Shown piece by piece: positions 1 through 6,093 of a stretch of 7,537 nucleotides of DNA. The translations under genes were made by a program, and so were the position numbers. The first letter of the stretch is position 1. Each line of letters opens with the position of its first letter. The notes under the pieces were generated by a model. It did not search any database. It worked only from the letters and a program-made list of their open reading frames with translations, and was not told the DNA's origin. The stretch is from JBFMHD01 sp040752395 [NCBI: Candidatus Hydrogenedentota bacterium]. Lineage in GTDB: Bacteria; JBFMHD01. The DNA lies in contig JBFMHD010000134.1 of assembly GCA_040752395.1 (NCBI GenBank), positions 1 through 7,537 of the forward strand, written 5' to 3'.

Positions 1-327
1 TGAAAAACATTGTAATTATAATAATATCAAGTAGAAGCAAGAAGCAAGATAACAGAAGAAGTGAGAGGTATCAGGACAGGCTACAGGCTACAGGCTACGG
101 ACTACAGCCGGCTGGAGCCAAAAGCCTGCTGAAAAGTCTTGAGTCTCGAGTCCTGTTTTGACTCACGACTCTTTTCATATCATCTTCTCTGAAGAAGTAA
201 GAAGTAAGAAGTGGGAAGTATCAGAAAGTTGATGAGTTAAACTCAGAAATTAAAAGGCATACGAATTTTGTCAAGATATATATTTTTGAGGTCTCGTAAT
301 CCATCAGTTATAGGATGACTTGACCGA
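1..327. repeat. Gene-free stretch with period-7 tandem arrays
   Basis: This stretch lies downstream of the minus-strand asparagine synthase and I see no credible gene in it. At least four different arrays share a 7-base period: GAAGCAA twice at 34-47; ACAGGCT three times plus two diverged units at 76-110; AGTCTTG/AGTCTCG/AGTCCTG at 135-155; and GAAGTAA twice plus GAAGTGG and GAAGTAT at 194-221. The first and last arrays end in a similar 17-base tail (58-74 and 208-224, 15 of 17 identical), so they are probably copies of one composite element. The rest (225-327) is plain AT-rich sequence without a clear terminator for asnB. Confidence 0.75.
141..175. repeat. Imperfect hairpin built from heptamer units
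   Basis: GAGTC-TC-GAGTC (141-152) pairs with GACTC-AC-GACTC (160-171) across a 7-base loop, with a 2x2 internal mismatch. TTTT follows on the plus strand (172-175). It could act as a weak terminator, but the nearest upstream gene (asnB) reads on the other strand and ends about 150 bases away. An accidental product of the opposed heptamer arrays is as likely. Confidence 0.4.
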
Positions 328-2187
328 TCATTTATCTAAAAATAAATTATGCCAGATTTCTATGCAAAGAAGCGCCCAGATTTTAGAGCTGTAGTCTCTT
401 ATACTATATCTCTGCTTCATTATCATATCTTCAATGTATTTATACTGAAAATACGCTCTATTCTTTGCTTTTTGTGATAAAATAATATCCCTGATATCTG
501 ATATCAACTCATTTCGGAACCAGAGTTTTGCTGGTACTGTGAAACCCATCTTTTTTCTATTAATTATCTTCTCTGGCAATAAGCCCTCTACTAATTTTCT
601 TATTAAATATTTAGTATTAAAATTTTTAAGTTTCAGGGTAGTAGGTATTGAGAATGAGAATTCAACAAGCCGATAATCAAGAAATGGTACTCTTGCTTCA
701 AGAGAGTGTGCCATTGTTAATTTATCAGTCAGATGCAATATTGATATAAGATAGGATTTTAACTCAAGATACATAATTTTCTTAATTATATCATCTGCCT
801 CTTTTTTTTCTGAAAACATATCGTCTATCCTCTTTTTTACATTTATATCAAATCGATGAATGAATTCAGGTGATATCAAATTCCACTTTTCTTTCTCTTT
901 AAATAGATTAATGGCATCAAAATAAAAATCTTCTGTTTTCATGTTCATTCTTGGTAGATATGAAAGCAGTGAATAGAAGCCAAATCTGTTTTTTATTAAA
1001 TTTATATATTCAAAGATATTGAGTTTTTTCTTTTTTAATAAAAGATTTAACCATGCCACGAGATAGCGGGGGTACCCAAGCCATTGCTCATCACCGCCGT
1101 CACCTGAGAATATCACTTTAACATTTTCTGATGCTTTCTTCGAGATAATGTAAAATGGGATAGTAGCAGGGCCATGTAGCGGTTCATCAAGATGCCATAT
1201 CATCTCTTTAATCGTATTTATAATATCAACTGGTTTTTGATAGATAGTATGATTTTTTACATTAAGATTTTCTGCAAGCATCTTGGCATAATATGATTCA
1301 TCATACTCTCTTTCTCTACTGCCAATAGTAAATGTCTGCAATTCTTTATAATGTTTTGACGCAAAATAAACTATTGTGCTTGAGTCAAGCCCACCACTTA
1401 AGAAACTCCCAACCGGTACCTCACTCATTAACTGTAATTTAACCGAGTCCTCGAAAAGATCTCTGAATCTTTCAATTATCTTATTCTCGTCTTTATTACT
1501 GAATCTATTTTCAAGGTTTAAATCCCAGTACTTTTTTATAGACATTCTTCCGTCCAGAGTAACAACAGCATAATGCGCAGCTGAAAGTTTCAATATATTC
1601 TCAAAAAACGTCTCGTTCCCTGTCTCATATAAAAAAGATATATATGCTGATATAGCCTTATAATTCGGCAGAATATTAAAGCCATCATACTCAAGTATAG
1701 CTTTTATCTCAGACGAAAATAAAAATTTGGTGTTATCAAGATAATAATAAAGTGGTTTAACACCGAGATGATCTCTTGCTAAAAAAATCTGTTTTAATCT
1801 ATTATCCCAGATACAAAAAGCAAATATGCCATTCATTCGGTTTACACAATCACACCCATACTCCTCATAAAGATGAATAATCACTTCTGTATCGCAGTCT
1901 GTTTTAAATATATGTCCTTTGCTCTTCAGCTCGTCTTTTAGTTCTAAATAATTGTAAAGTTCACCATTATAAGTTATCCATATTGAATCATCCTCATTCG
2001 ACATTGGCTGGTGACCGGTAGAGAGTCCAATTATAGATAATCTTCTATGTCCAAAAGCTATCTTATCAAAAAGATAAATCCCCCTGTCATCAGGACCACG
2101 ATGTTTCATTACATCTGTCATTTTAGAGACTATTTCGACATTAATAGGTTTATCATTAAAATGAACGATACCACAGATTCCACACAT
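328..2187 (-). CDS. asnB: Asparagine synthase (glutamine-hydrolysing), AsnB type
   Basis: The enzyme uses ATP and glutamine-derived ammonia to amidate a carboxylate: aspartate to asparagine in true AsnB, and probably sugar or peptide carboxylates in homologues within glycan clusters. The start is certain because Met1 is followed by the catalytic Cys2 (MCGICG). The class II glutaminase domain (about 1-210) shows Arg49 in GHRRLSI, Asn74-Gly75-Glu76 in YNGELYN, and an Asp near residue 99 in the CDTE motif. The synthetase domain (about 240-610) has the SGGLDSS ATP-pyrophosphatase loop at 264-270 and SGDGGDE at 361-367. At 619 aa it is full length for the family. It stands alone and is divergent from the operon starting at 2369. 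Enzyme class is sure from the motifs. The actual acceptor is not, because family members near surface-polysaccharide genes are often not housekeeping asparagine synthases. Confidence 0.95.
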   Translation of the reverse strand: MCGICGIVHFNDKPINVEIVSKMTDVMKHRGPDDRGIYLFDKIAFGHRRLSIIGLSTGHQPMSNEDDSIWITYNGELYNYLELKDELKSKGHIFKTDCDTEVIIHLYEEYGCDCVNRMNGIFAFCIWDNRLKQIFLARDHLGVKPLYYYLDNTKFLFSSEIKAILEYDGFNILPNYKAISAYISFLYETGNETFFENILKLSAAHYAVVTLDGRMSIKKYWDLNLENRFSNKDENKIIERFRDLFEDSVKLQLMSEVPVGSFLSGGLDSSTIVYFASKHYKELQTFTIGSREREYDESYYAKMLAENLNVKNHTIYQKPVDIINTIKEMIWHLDEPLHGPATIPFYIISKKASENVKVIFSGDGGDEQWLGYPRYLVAWLNLLLKKKKLNIFEYINLIKNRFGFYSLLSYLPRMNMKTEDFYFDAINLFKEKEKWNLISPEFIHRFDINVKKRIDDMFSEKKEADDIIKKIMYLELKSYLISILHLTDKLTMAHSLEARVPFLDYRLVEFSFSIPTTLKLKNFNTKYLIRKLVEGLLPEKIINRKKMGFTVPAKLWFRNELISDIRDIILSQKAKNRAYFQYKYIEDMIMKQRYSIRDYSSKIWALLCIEIWHNLFLDK

Positions 2188-2198
2188 ACGTCGCTTCG

Positions 2199-2204
2199 CT
2201 CCTT
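2199..2204 (-). promoter_or_regulatory. Shine-Dalgarno site of asnB
   Basis: On the minus strand AAGGAG lies 11 bases upstream of the asnB ATG. The gap is slightly long but fits the start already fixed by Cys2. No convincing promoter was found between here and the palindrome at 2264-2283. Confidence 0.6.
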
Positions 2205-2257
2205 AAATTAAATAAGTCTATATCCCACCAGAAATTTTACAAGAATTTTTACTTTCA

Positions 2258-2317
2258 GTAGTGTGGCCGGATTTATCCGGCCATAGATAGGCACGAAGGC
2301 TCAAAGATTGAAAGATT
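2258..2317 (+). repeat. Palindromic intergenic repeat, copy A
   Basis: This element lies in the spacer between asnB and the 61-aa gene. It begins GTAGT, contains a perfect 7-bp GC-rich stem (TGGCCGG at 2264-2270, CCGGCCA at 2277-2283, loop ATTTAT), then CCATAG, an AGGC-rich part, and ends with CAAAGATTGAAAGATT at 2302-2317. A similar 62-base element at 5323-5384 has the same parts in the same order and orientation. No U-tract follows the stem, so a terminator is unlikely. It is more likely a dispersed intergenic element. Confidence 0.6.
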
Positions 2318-2332
2318 CATTGAATAAATATC

Positions 2333-2360
2333 TTGTAAAGATTTAATATAGTTGTATTAT
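2333..2360 (+). promoter_or_regulatory. Possible promoter of the 2369-4534 operon
   Basis: TTGTAA (2333-2338, four of six consensus bases) and TATTAT (2355-2360, five of six) are separated by 16 bases. Transcription would begin at about 2366-2369, on or next to the ATG at 2369. The region is AT-rich, so a chance match is quite possible. Confidence 0.3.
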
Positions 2361-2368
2361 TTGTTGAT

Positions 2369-2554
2369 ATGGAAAGGATATGTAATAAGTTTTATAGTTT
2401 TAAAGAAGCTGAAAAAAACGAACAGCAGTATGCTCTATCTCTTACTCCTGGCCAGAGAGTTATGATTGCGCGCGAACTGATGGCACAGATTCATGGGGAT
2501 TTGTCAAACTTACCCGATATAAGAGAATACGAGAGAAATCGTAAAAAACAATGA
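2369..2554 (+). CDS. Small protein paired with nucleotidyltransferase, function unknown
   Basis: This 61-aa protein has no signal peptide or membrane segment. It appears helical and charged, with a YALSLTPGQR stretch (about 21-30) followed by a helix. From memory, small proteins with an F-x-x-aEa...SLTPeqR pattern are often encoded directly upstream of MNT/DUF6036-like nucleotidyltransferases, and that is the arrangement here: its TGA overlaps the next ATG (ATGA at 2551-2554), which implies translational coupling. The role may be that of a partner or regulator in a toxin-antitoxin-like pair, but this is unproven. No Shine-Dalgarno sequence precedes the ATG, and a possible -10 box lies 8 bases upstream, so the mRNA may be leaderless. 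The next in-frame Met would remove the conserved part, so I keep this start. Confidence 0.75.
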   Translation: MERICNKFYSFKEAEKNEQQYALSLTPGQRVMIARELMAQIHGDLSNLPDIREYERNRKKQ

Positions 2555-3033
2555 CTTTACCTCATCTTTCCGAAGATATTAGAATCCTGATACAGCTTTT
2601 GAACAAGCACAATGTTGAATACCTGATTGTGGGTGAAATCGCAGTTATTTATTATGGTTATCCCAGATATACAGGCAATGTAGATATTTATAACCCCGAT
2701 AAAAACAATGTAAAGAAATTGTTTGAATGTCTTACAGAGTTCTGGGATGGAAATATCCCGGGAATTAATAATCCGTCAGAATTGGAACACCCGGGAATAA
2801 TAGTACATTTCGGTTTAACCCCAAACCGTGTAGATTTGATTAATCAAATTGATGGCGTAACTTTCAAAGAAGCCTGGGATAATGTTATTAAAGACAAATT
2901 GACGGATAAAAAAGGTGAAACAAGTAGCAGAATAAATATAATAAATCTAAAGCATCTGCGTATTAATAAACAAAAAAGTGTAAGACAAAAGGATAAAGAC
3001 GATTTGGAGCATCTCAGAGGTTTTAAAAGGTGA
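2551..3033 (+). CDS. MNT-type nucleotidyltransferase-like protein, altered active site
   Basis: This 160-aa protein has the fold signature of minimal nucleotidyltransferases (MNT/AbiEii/DUF6036-like). The stretch YLIVGEIAVIYYGYPRYTG at 24-42 matches the usual hG[G/S] helix-turn motif. NRVDLINQIDGV (92-103) carries the third acidic residue, Asp95, and the C-terminal QKDKDDLEHL resembles the family's usual RxKDxxDLExL end. Two normally conserved positions differ. The second Gly/Ser of the G-G/S pair is Glu29, and the first metal-binding Asp of the DxD pair is Asn43 (N-V-D), leaving only Asp45. Catalysis as in the family (AMP or nucleotide transfer) is therefore doubtful. The protein may be inactive, regulatory, or decaying. 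It is coupled to the 61-aa gene by a 4-base overlap. The radical SAM gene begins 4 bases after its stop. Confidence 0.85.
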   Translation: MTLPHLSEDIRILIQLLNKHNVEYLIVGEIAVIYYGYPRYTGNVDIYNPDKNNVKKLFECLTEFWDGNIPGINNPSELEHPGIIVHFGLTPNRVDLINQIDGVTFKEAWDNVIKDKLTDKKGETSSRINIINLKHLRINKQKSVRQKDKDDLEHLRGFKR

Positions 3034-3034
3034 T
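3027..3034 (+). promoter_or_regulatory. Shine-Dalgarno site overlapping a stop codon
   Basis: AAGGTGAT matches the anti-Shine-Dalgarno complement well and includes the TGA stop of the nucleotidyltransferase-like gene (3031-3033). The AGG core is 7 bases before the ATG at 3038. This fixes the radical SAM start and suggests termination-reinitiation coupling. Confidence 0.7.
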
Positions 3035-3037
3035 TAA

Positions 3038-4534
3038 ATGAAAATATTATTAATTAATCCACCGTATACGCGTTTTAAAGGAATGATAGATAGATATGCA
3101 CCATTAGGGTTGTGCTATTTAGCTGCAGTTCTTGAAAAAGAGGGTCATAAAGTTGTTGTATATAATGCTGAGAACCCCGCAATAGGTGAGGGTAAAGTAA
3201 TATGGGATTTCGAATATCGTCTCGATGTATTTGATTTATTTTTAAAACGGATGGATGATACGAATGATATAATCTGGCAAGAAATACGAAATACTATTAA
3301 AGAAACAAGACCCGATGTTGTCGGTATAACCTGTAAAACCGTAACATATAAAATAGCAAAAAAAATTGCAGAAATCAGTAAAGAATTATTTTCTGATATG
3401 CCTGTAATTTTTGGAGGCCCACATCCCTCGGTCGCTTCAGAGGAAGTTATAAAATATGAGTACTGCGATTTTGTTGTTGGTGGTGAAGGTGAGGAGACAA
3501 TTAAAGACTTAATCAGGCATATAGAAACTAAAGAGATTCCATTGAAAAATATCGGTGGCTTACTCTATAAAGAAAATGGCTCTGTAAAAATAAATAGAAG
3601 ACGTGACTTTATTAAAAATCTCGATTCCATACCTTTCCCCTCTAAATATCTATTACTAAACAATCATAATTATAACAGAACGATATTAAGTAATATGATG
3701 GGCGGTATAATCGGTAGTCGTGGGTGCCCTTTTGAATGCAAATTCTGTAGCGATATGAACGTCTGGGGCCGAAACGTCAGGTACAGAGACCCGAATAAAA
3801 TTATTGATGAAATAGAAGAAACCAAAAGATTATTTGGTACAATAGAATTTTATTTCTGGGACGATGCTTTTACATTAAATAGAAAACGAGTTATTGATTT
3901 TTGCAGCCTCCTTGTAAAAAGAAAGACAAACATCGCCTGGGGTTGTCATACTCGCGCTGATCTTATTGATGATGAGGTTATATTAAATCTTAAGAAGGCA
4001 GGCTGTTTTAAGATCTCAATGGGTATAGAATCTGGTTGTGAAGAAACATTAAAAAATATAAAAAAGCAAATATTATTAAAGGATGTTATACGAGCATCGA
4101 AAATATTAAACAAACATCGTATGGACTGGAACGCTGCATTTATTATCGGGTTCCCATCTGAAAAAGAGGAACAAATGATGCAAACTATTAATTTTATGAA
4201 ATCAATAAAACCAACACGATTATTTCTGTCTGCTTTTACCCCCTTCCCCGGGACCGAGCTTTACGAAGAAACTAAAAATATGGGGCTTATTAATGATTCG
4301 ATTGACTGGAGTGCAATTGAAACAAAAAGTCCAAAAAATGCTTTTGTTACCCAGATATCAAAAGAACGGTTTCAAAAATTATTTAGAGAAACAATGGAAT
4401 GGATTGACAGCTATAATAATAAATCAGATACCTTTTTCCACCGCTTAAATATCCGACTCCCATTCTACCGAAAACATCCCTTACTATTTGTTAAACGCGT
4501 TATACAATACCTTCAGTTAAAATATTATGACTGA
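3038..4534 (+). CDS. B12-binding-domain radical SAM protein
   Basis: This 498-aa enzyme is probably cobalamin-dependent and oxygen-sensitive, with methylation or rearrangement of an unactivated carbon as the likely chemistry. The N-terminal Rossmann-like B12-binding domain spans about 1-165, opening KILLINPPY, with FGGPHPS at 125-131 and VGGEGEET at 147-154. The radical SAM core carries the CxxxCxxC cluster motif at Cys230, Cys234 and Cys237 (GCPFECKFC). It is followed by the usual GIESG motif and FTPFPGTELYEE near the C-terminus. No DxHxxG cobalamin-ligand motif is visible, which is common in this family. The length fits BchE/HpnR-like proteins. The substrate cannot be read from sequence. 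Homologues occur in lipid, hopanoid, antibiotic and surface-glycan clusters. It is last in a three-gene operon whose first two members are a nucleotidyltransferase pair, an unusual partnership that may only reflect insertion. Confidence 0.93.
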   Translation: MKILLINPPYTRFKGMIDRYAPLGLCYLAAVLEKEGHKVVVYNAENPAIGEGKVIWDFEYRLDVFDLFLKRMDDTNDIIWQEIRNTIKETRPDVVGITCKTVTYKIAKKIAEISKELFSDMPVIFGGPHPSVASEEVIKYEYCDFVVGGEGEETIKDLIRHIETKEIPLKNIGGLLYKENGSVKINRRRDFIKNLDSIPFPSKYLLLNNHNYNRTILSNMMGGIIGSRGCPFECKFCSDMNVWGRNVRYRDPNKIIDEIEETKRLFGTIEFYFWDDAFTLNRKRVIDFCSLLVKRKTNIAWGCHTRADLIDDEVILNLKKAGCFKISMGIESGCEETLKNIKKQILLKDVIRASKILNKHRMDWNAAFIIGFPSEKEEQMMQTINFMKSIKPTRLFLSAFTPFPGTELYEETKNMGLINDSIDWSAIETKSPKNAFVTQISKERFQKLFRETMEWIDSYNNKSDTFFHRLNIRLPFYRKHPLLFVKRVIQYLQLKYYD

Positions 4535-4619
4535 AAGCATAGTAGGCTTTACCACTACACCAAATCATTTAACTTAGCCCATCTGCGGTTCATTTTGTAT
4601 CCTCCATCGTCTGCTTCGG
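4535..4619. other. Spacer at junction with GC-rich segment
   Basis: Directly after the radical SAM stop there is a weak stem-loop (AAAGC 4534-4538, GCTTT 4546-4550, 7-base loop) that might terminate transcription but has only two G-C pairs. Base composition rises from about 4570 onward, marking the edge of a GC-richer segment. Confidence 0.35.
4555..4593 (-). pseudogene. Possible truncated 5' end of a lost gene
   Basis: A perfect GGAGG (4601-4605) sits 7 bases before an ATG (4593), 26 bases downstream of the membrane protein stop, which is how the next gene of an operon would begin. The reading frame closes after only 12 codons (MNRRWAKLNDLV), close to the point where composition drops to that of the radical SAM gene. 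The best reading is that a downstream gene was cut off when this segment was joined here. A chance ribosome-binding-site match is the alternative. Confidence 0.3.
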
Positions 4620-4916
4620 TTATTTCTCTTTCTTAAACGCACCATGAGCAATTGTCCATGGCAAACCAATGATTAGGAGCCATGTCCCTATGTCGAGAGC
4701 TGGGATCAATCCGATCCACCACCTTGGGGTGAATGGATACACCAAATACGCAATCCATGCCAGGATGAGCGAAACAGCAGGCACGGTTGAGTGATGCTTG
4801 TCAATCCCCTTGCGTCTGTTGATCTCGCCAACGATTACGCAACCCCAGTTCATGACAGCGACGTACGCCGCAAGAAACATCATAAGTCCGGATATGATTA
4901 CCTGAATAACCGTCAT
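4620..4916 (-). CDS. Small three-helix membrane protein, function unknown
   Basis: This 98-aa protein has three hydrophobic segments at about 4-27, 46-62 and 66-90. A charged loop between the first two reads GEINRRKGIDKHHST, and the C-terminus is lysine-rich (KKEK). By the positive-inside rule the 30-45 loop and the tail would be cytoplasmic. GGTGA at 4925-4929 lies 8 bases before the ATG, a good ribosome-binding site, which supports a real gene. Counting bases gives about 48% GC, against roughly 25-35% for neighbouring genes, so it was probably acquired from another genome. I do not recognise a named family. The conserved-looking STVP and DIGTWLL stretches suggest a widespread small membrane protein, perhaps of immunity type, but this is a guess. 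It is opposite in strand to its neighbours on both sides. Confidence 0.7.
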   Translation of the reverse strand: MTVIQVIISGLMMFLAAYVAVMNWGCVIVGEINRRKGIDKHHSTVPAVSLILAWIAYLVYPFTPRWWIGLIPALDIGTWLLIIGLPWTIAHGAFKKEK

Positions 4917-5300
4917 TTATCTTTTCACCGAATATCTATTATCTCGCAACAATATTTGGCAACACCTTTCTGAAGTATTCTACGTTTGAGCTCATTTGCC
5001 CAAAATTAGTAAGAATTTTGATCTGGCATAATTTACGATTCATAACCCCGGAATAGAAAAAACATTAAAAGAAGTCAATAGATAAATTAAAAAAGACTTC
5101 AGGCAAGCCTTTAGCCTGCGGATATTCAAACTGTCTTGCCATAACTAATCCATGAATGAAGACACCCTTCACACCATTCCCGATATTCTCTCATTGTATC
5201 AAAAGAGAGGAAAAAGAAATTATAACAAAAAAGTCTTGAAAATGCAAACTAAATAAATAAAATACAGTATACTGCTCCCCTGAAACGTGAGACACTTTAA
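4917..5300. other. Mosaic spacer with short ORF remnants and a palindrome
   Basis: No confident gene is present. A 34-codon minus-strand ORF (4939-5043, MNRKLCQIKILTNFGQ...) looks protein-like but has no good ribosome-binding site. Short ORFs also occur at 5152-5256 (+, 34 aa) and 5126-5194 (-, 22 aa, MREYREWCEGCLHSW...), overlapping each other. An imperfect palindrome CAGGC...GCCTG (5100-5118) resembles the CAGGCTTTAGCCTG type of dispersed intergenic repeat. The region reads as debris from past insertions rather than functional coding sequence. Confidence 0.5.
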
Positions 5301-5322
5301 AGTAGTGAGGGTCTTTAGACCC
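5301..5322 (+). repeat. Short palindromic unit preceding repeat copy B
   Basis: This unit starts AGTAGTGA and contains GGGTCTTTAGACCC (5309-5322), a 5-bp stem with a TTTA loop. It is laid out like the head of copy B that follows directly (GTAGTAGG...GGGTTTACCC), so the two look like tandem diverged units with the pattern GTAGT, G-run, TTTA, C-run. Confidence 0.5.
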
Positions 5323-5384
5323 GTAGTAGGGGCGGGTTTACCCATCCATAGGCAGGCAGGCAAATGCACAAAGATTAAAAGATT
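5323..5384 (+). repeat. Palindromic intergenic repeat, copy B
   Basis: This is the counterpart of the element at 2258-2317. It begins GTAGT and has GGGTTTACCC (5334-5343) as a shortened palindrome, CCATAG at 5346-5351, three AGGC tetramers (5351-5362), and CAAAGATTAAAAGATT at 5369-5384, which differs from copy A at one of 16 bases. Like copy A it lies just upstream of a small ORF plus nucleotidyltransferase pair, in the same orientation. Confidence 0.6.
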
Positions 5385-5404
5385 ATGGGGAAATGATATA
5401 GAAC

Positions 5405-5551
5405 ATGCGAGTTTCATTACTAATGCAGGGGTCGATAAAAAAAGAATATGAAAAGAATCTAACGTTAAGTTTGGAACTAAGCGAGCTATGTTTAATTCTT
5501 AATCGAGAATACCACAAGGCATATAAAAAATGGCTAAAAAAGAGACGATAG
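5405..5551 (+). CDS. Candidate 48-aa protein overlapping nucleotidyltransferase start
   Basis: This short ORF was read directly from the sequence. It begins MRVSLLMQGSIKKEYEK, continues as an amphipathic helix-like segment LSLELSELCLILNREY, and ends in a basic tail KKWLKKRR. Its stop (5549-5551) lies 22 bases inside the nucleotidyltransferase gene, which starts at 5530. The first gene pair of this window has the same layout, with a small gene overlapping a nucleotidyltransferase. The two small proteins are not visibly alike. No strong ribosome-binding site precedes either ATG (5405 or 5423). A regulator or partner role is an inference from position only. Confidence 0.4.
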   Translation: MRVSLLMQGSIKKEYEKNLTLSLELSELCLILNREYHKAYKKWLKKRR

Positions 5552-6069
5552 CTACTATTTTTGGAAAAATAGTAAAATATTTAATAAAAAATGATTATTC
5601 TTATGCTTTATGCGGTGGTCTTGCGGTAAGTGCAGTGGTAAGACCGCGTGCAACCATAGACATTGATTTTCTTATACTATTAACATCTCAAAATAAAAAG
5701 AAAATAAGTAAGTTTTTAAAACATACTTTTAAGAACAAAATATTTATTCATCAGAAATTAATGAATTTTGGAATAATAAAGTTTTGGCGGAGTGTGGTTC
5801 TGGTTAAACCAACTGAAGTTGTGATTGACTTTATAATCGCTGATAATCCTATATTCGAGAAGATGATTCATAGAGCAATAAGTTTTAATATAAACAAAAT
5901 TAAAGTAAGGGTTATAACGCCGGAAGATTTGATTATTCTTAAGAGTCTGAGTGCACGCCCCCATGACATAGAAGATATAAAAAATATAAAGAAAAAATAT
6001 CATAACACCCTGGATAAAACCTATATAAAAAAATGTCTGCACTATTTCAGTCAACAAACCACTGTTTGA
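5530..6069 (+). CDS. MNT-type nucleotidyltransferase
   Basis: This 179-aa protein of the polymerase-beta-like minimal nucleotidyltransferase fold (AbiEii/MNT-like) would transfer a nucleotide to a protein or small molecule. The full active-site pattern is present: Gly29-Gly30 (ALCGGLAV), then Asp44 and Asp46 in TIDIDF, and the third acid Asp100 in VVIDF. The segment ITPEDLIILKSLSARPHDIED follows the usual PEDLIxLK...RpxDxxD C-terminal motif. An in-frame TAA at 5524-5526 makes 5530 the first possible start. CAAGG at 5515-5519 is a modest ribosome-binding site 10 bases upstream. In MNT systems the partner is often a HEPN protein, and none is encoded here. A 48-aa ORF overlaps the start instead. 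The gene converges on the methyltransferase with only 24 bases between stops. A weak CAAAC/GTTTG stem (6055-6068) lies at its end and has no U-tract. Confidence 0.9.
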   Translation: MAKKETIATIFGKIVKYLIKNDYSYALCGGLAVSAVVRPRATIDIDFLILLTSQNKKKISKFLKHTFKNKIFIHQKLMNFGIIKFWRSVVLVKPTEVVIDFIIADNPIFEKMIHRAISFNINKIKVRVITPEDLIILKSLSARPHDIEDIKNIKKKYHNTLDKTYIKKCLHYFSQQTTV

Positions 6070-6093
6070 AGATGTAGTATACGAATAGGTCTT

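Noticed and set aside
1-28. Similarity of the left edge to the right edge (about 21 of the first 25 bases, 1-25 vs 7510-7534)
   Set aside because: Both are AT-rich, the match is short, and the left copy has no gene context. Chance is the simplest reading, though a repeat or a coding remnant cannot be excluded.
270-324. GTCAAG/CTTGAC inverted repeat downstream of asnB as a terminator
   Set aside because: The 6-bp arms are 43 bases apart with no U-tract, which is too weak for an intrinsic terminator.
1376-1573. Plus-strand 65-codon ORF
   Set aside because: It lies wholly inside the asparagine synthase gene on the opposite strand, across its conserved ATP loop, and has no independent support.
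2200-2260. Promoter for asnB on the minus strand
   Set aside because: The only pairing found (TTGTAA with TATAGA) has a 14-base spacer, and both boxes match the consensus poorly.
4555-4625. Possible integron attC site next to the membrane gene
   Set aside because: A GTTAAAT core-like heptamer occurs on the minus strand (4569-4575), but there is no matching RYYYAAC core near the stop and no inner inverted pairing as an attC requires.
4791-4973. Plus-strand 60-codon ORF
   Set aside because: It is mostly antisense to the membrane protein gene, which has a good ribosome-binding site and clear hydrophobic segments. It is a shadow frame.
5220-5417. Minus-strand 65-codon ORF
   Set aside because: It runs across the palindromic repeats 5301-5384, so its apparent protein is translated repeat sequence. 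It has no domain or ribosome-binding site.
5758-6057. Minus-strand 99-codon ORF
   Set aside because: It is fully antisense to the nucleotidyltransferase, which shows every family motif.
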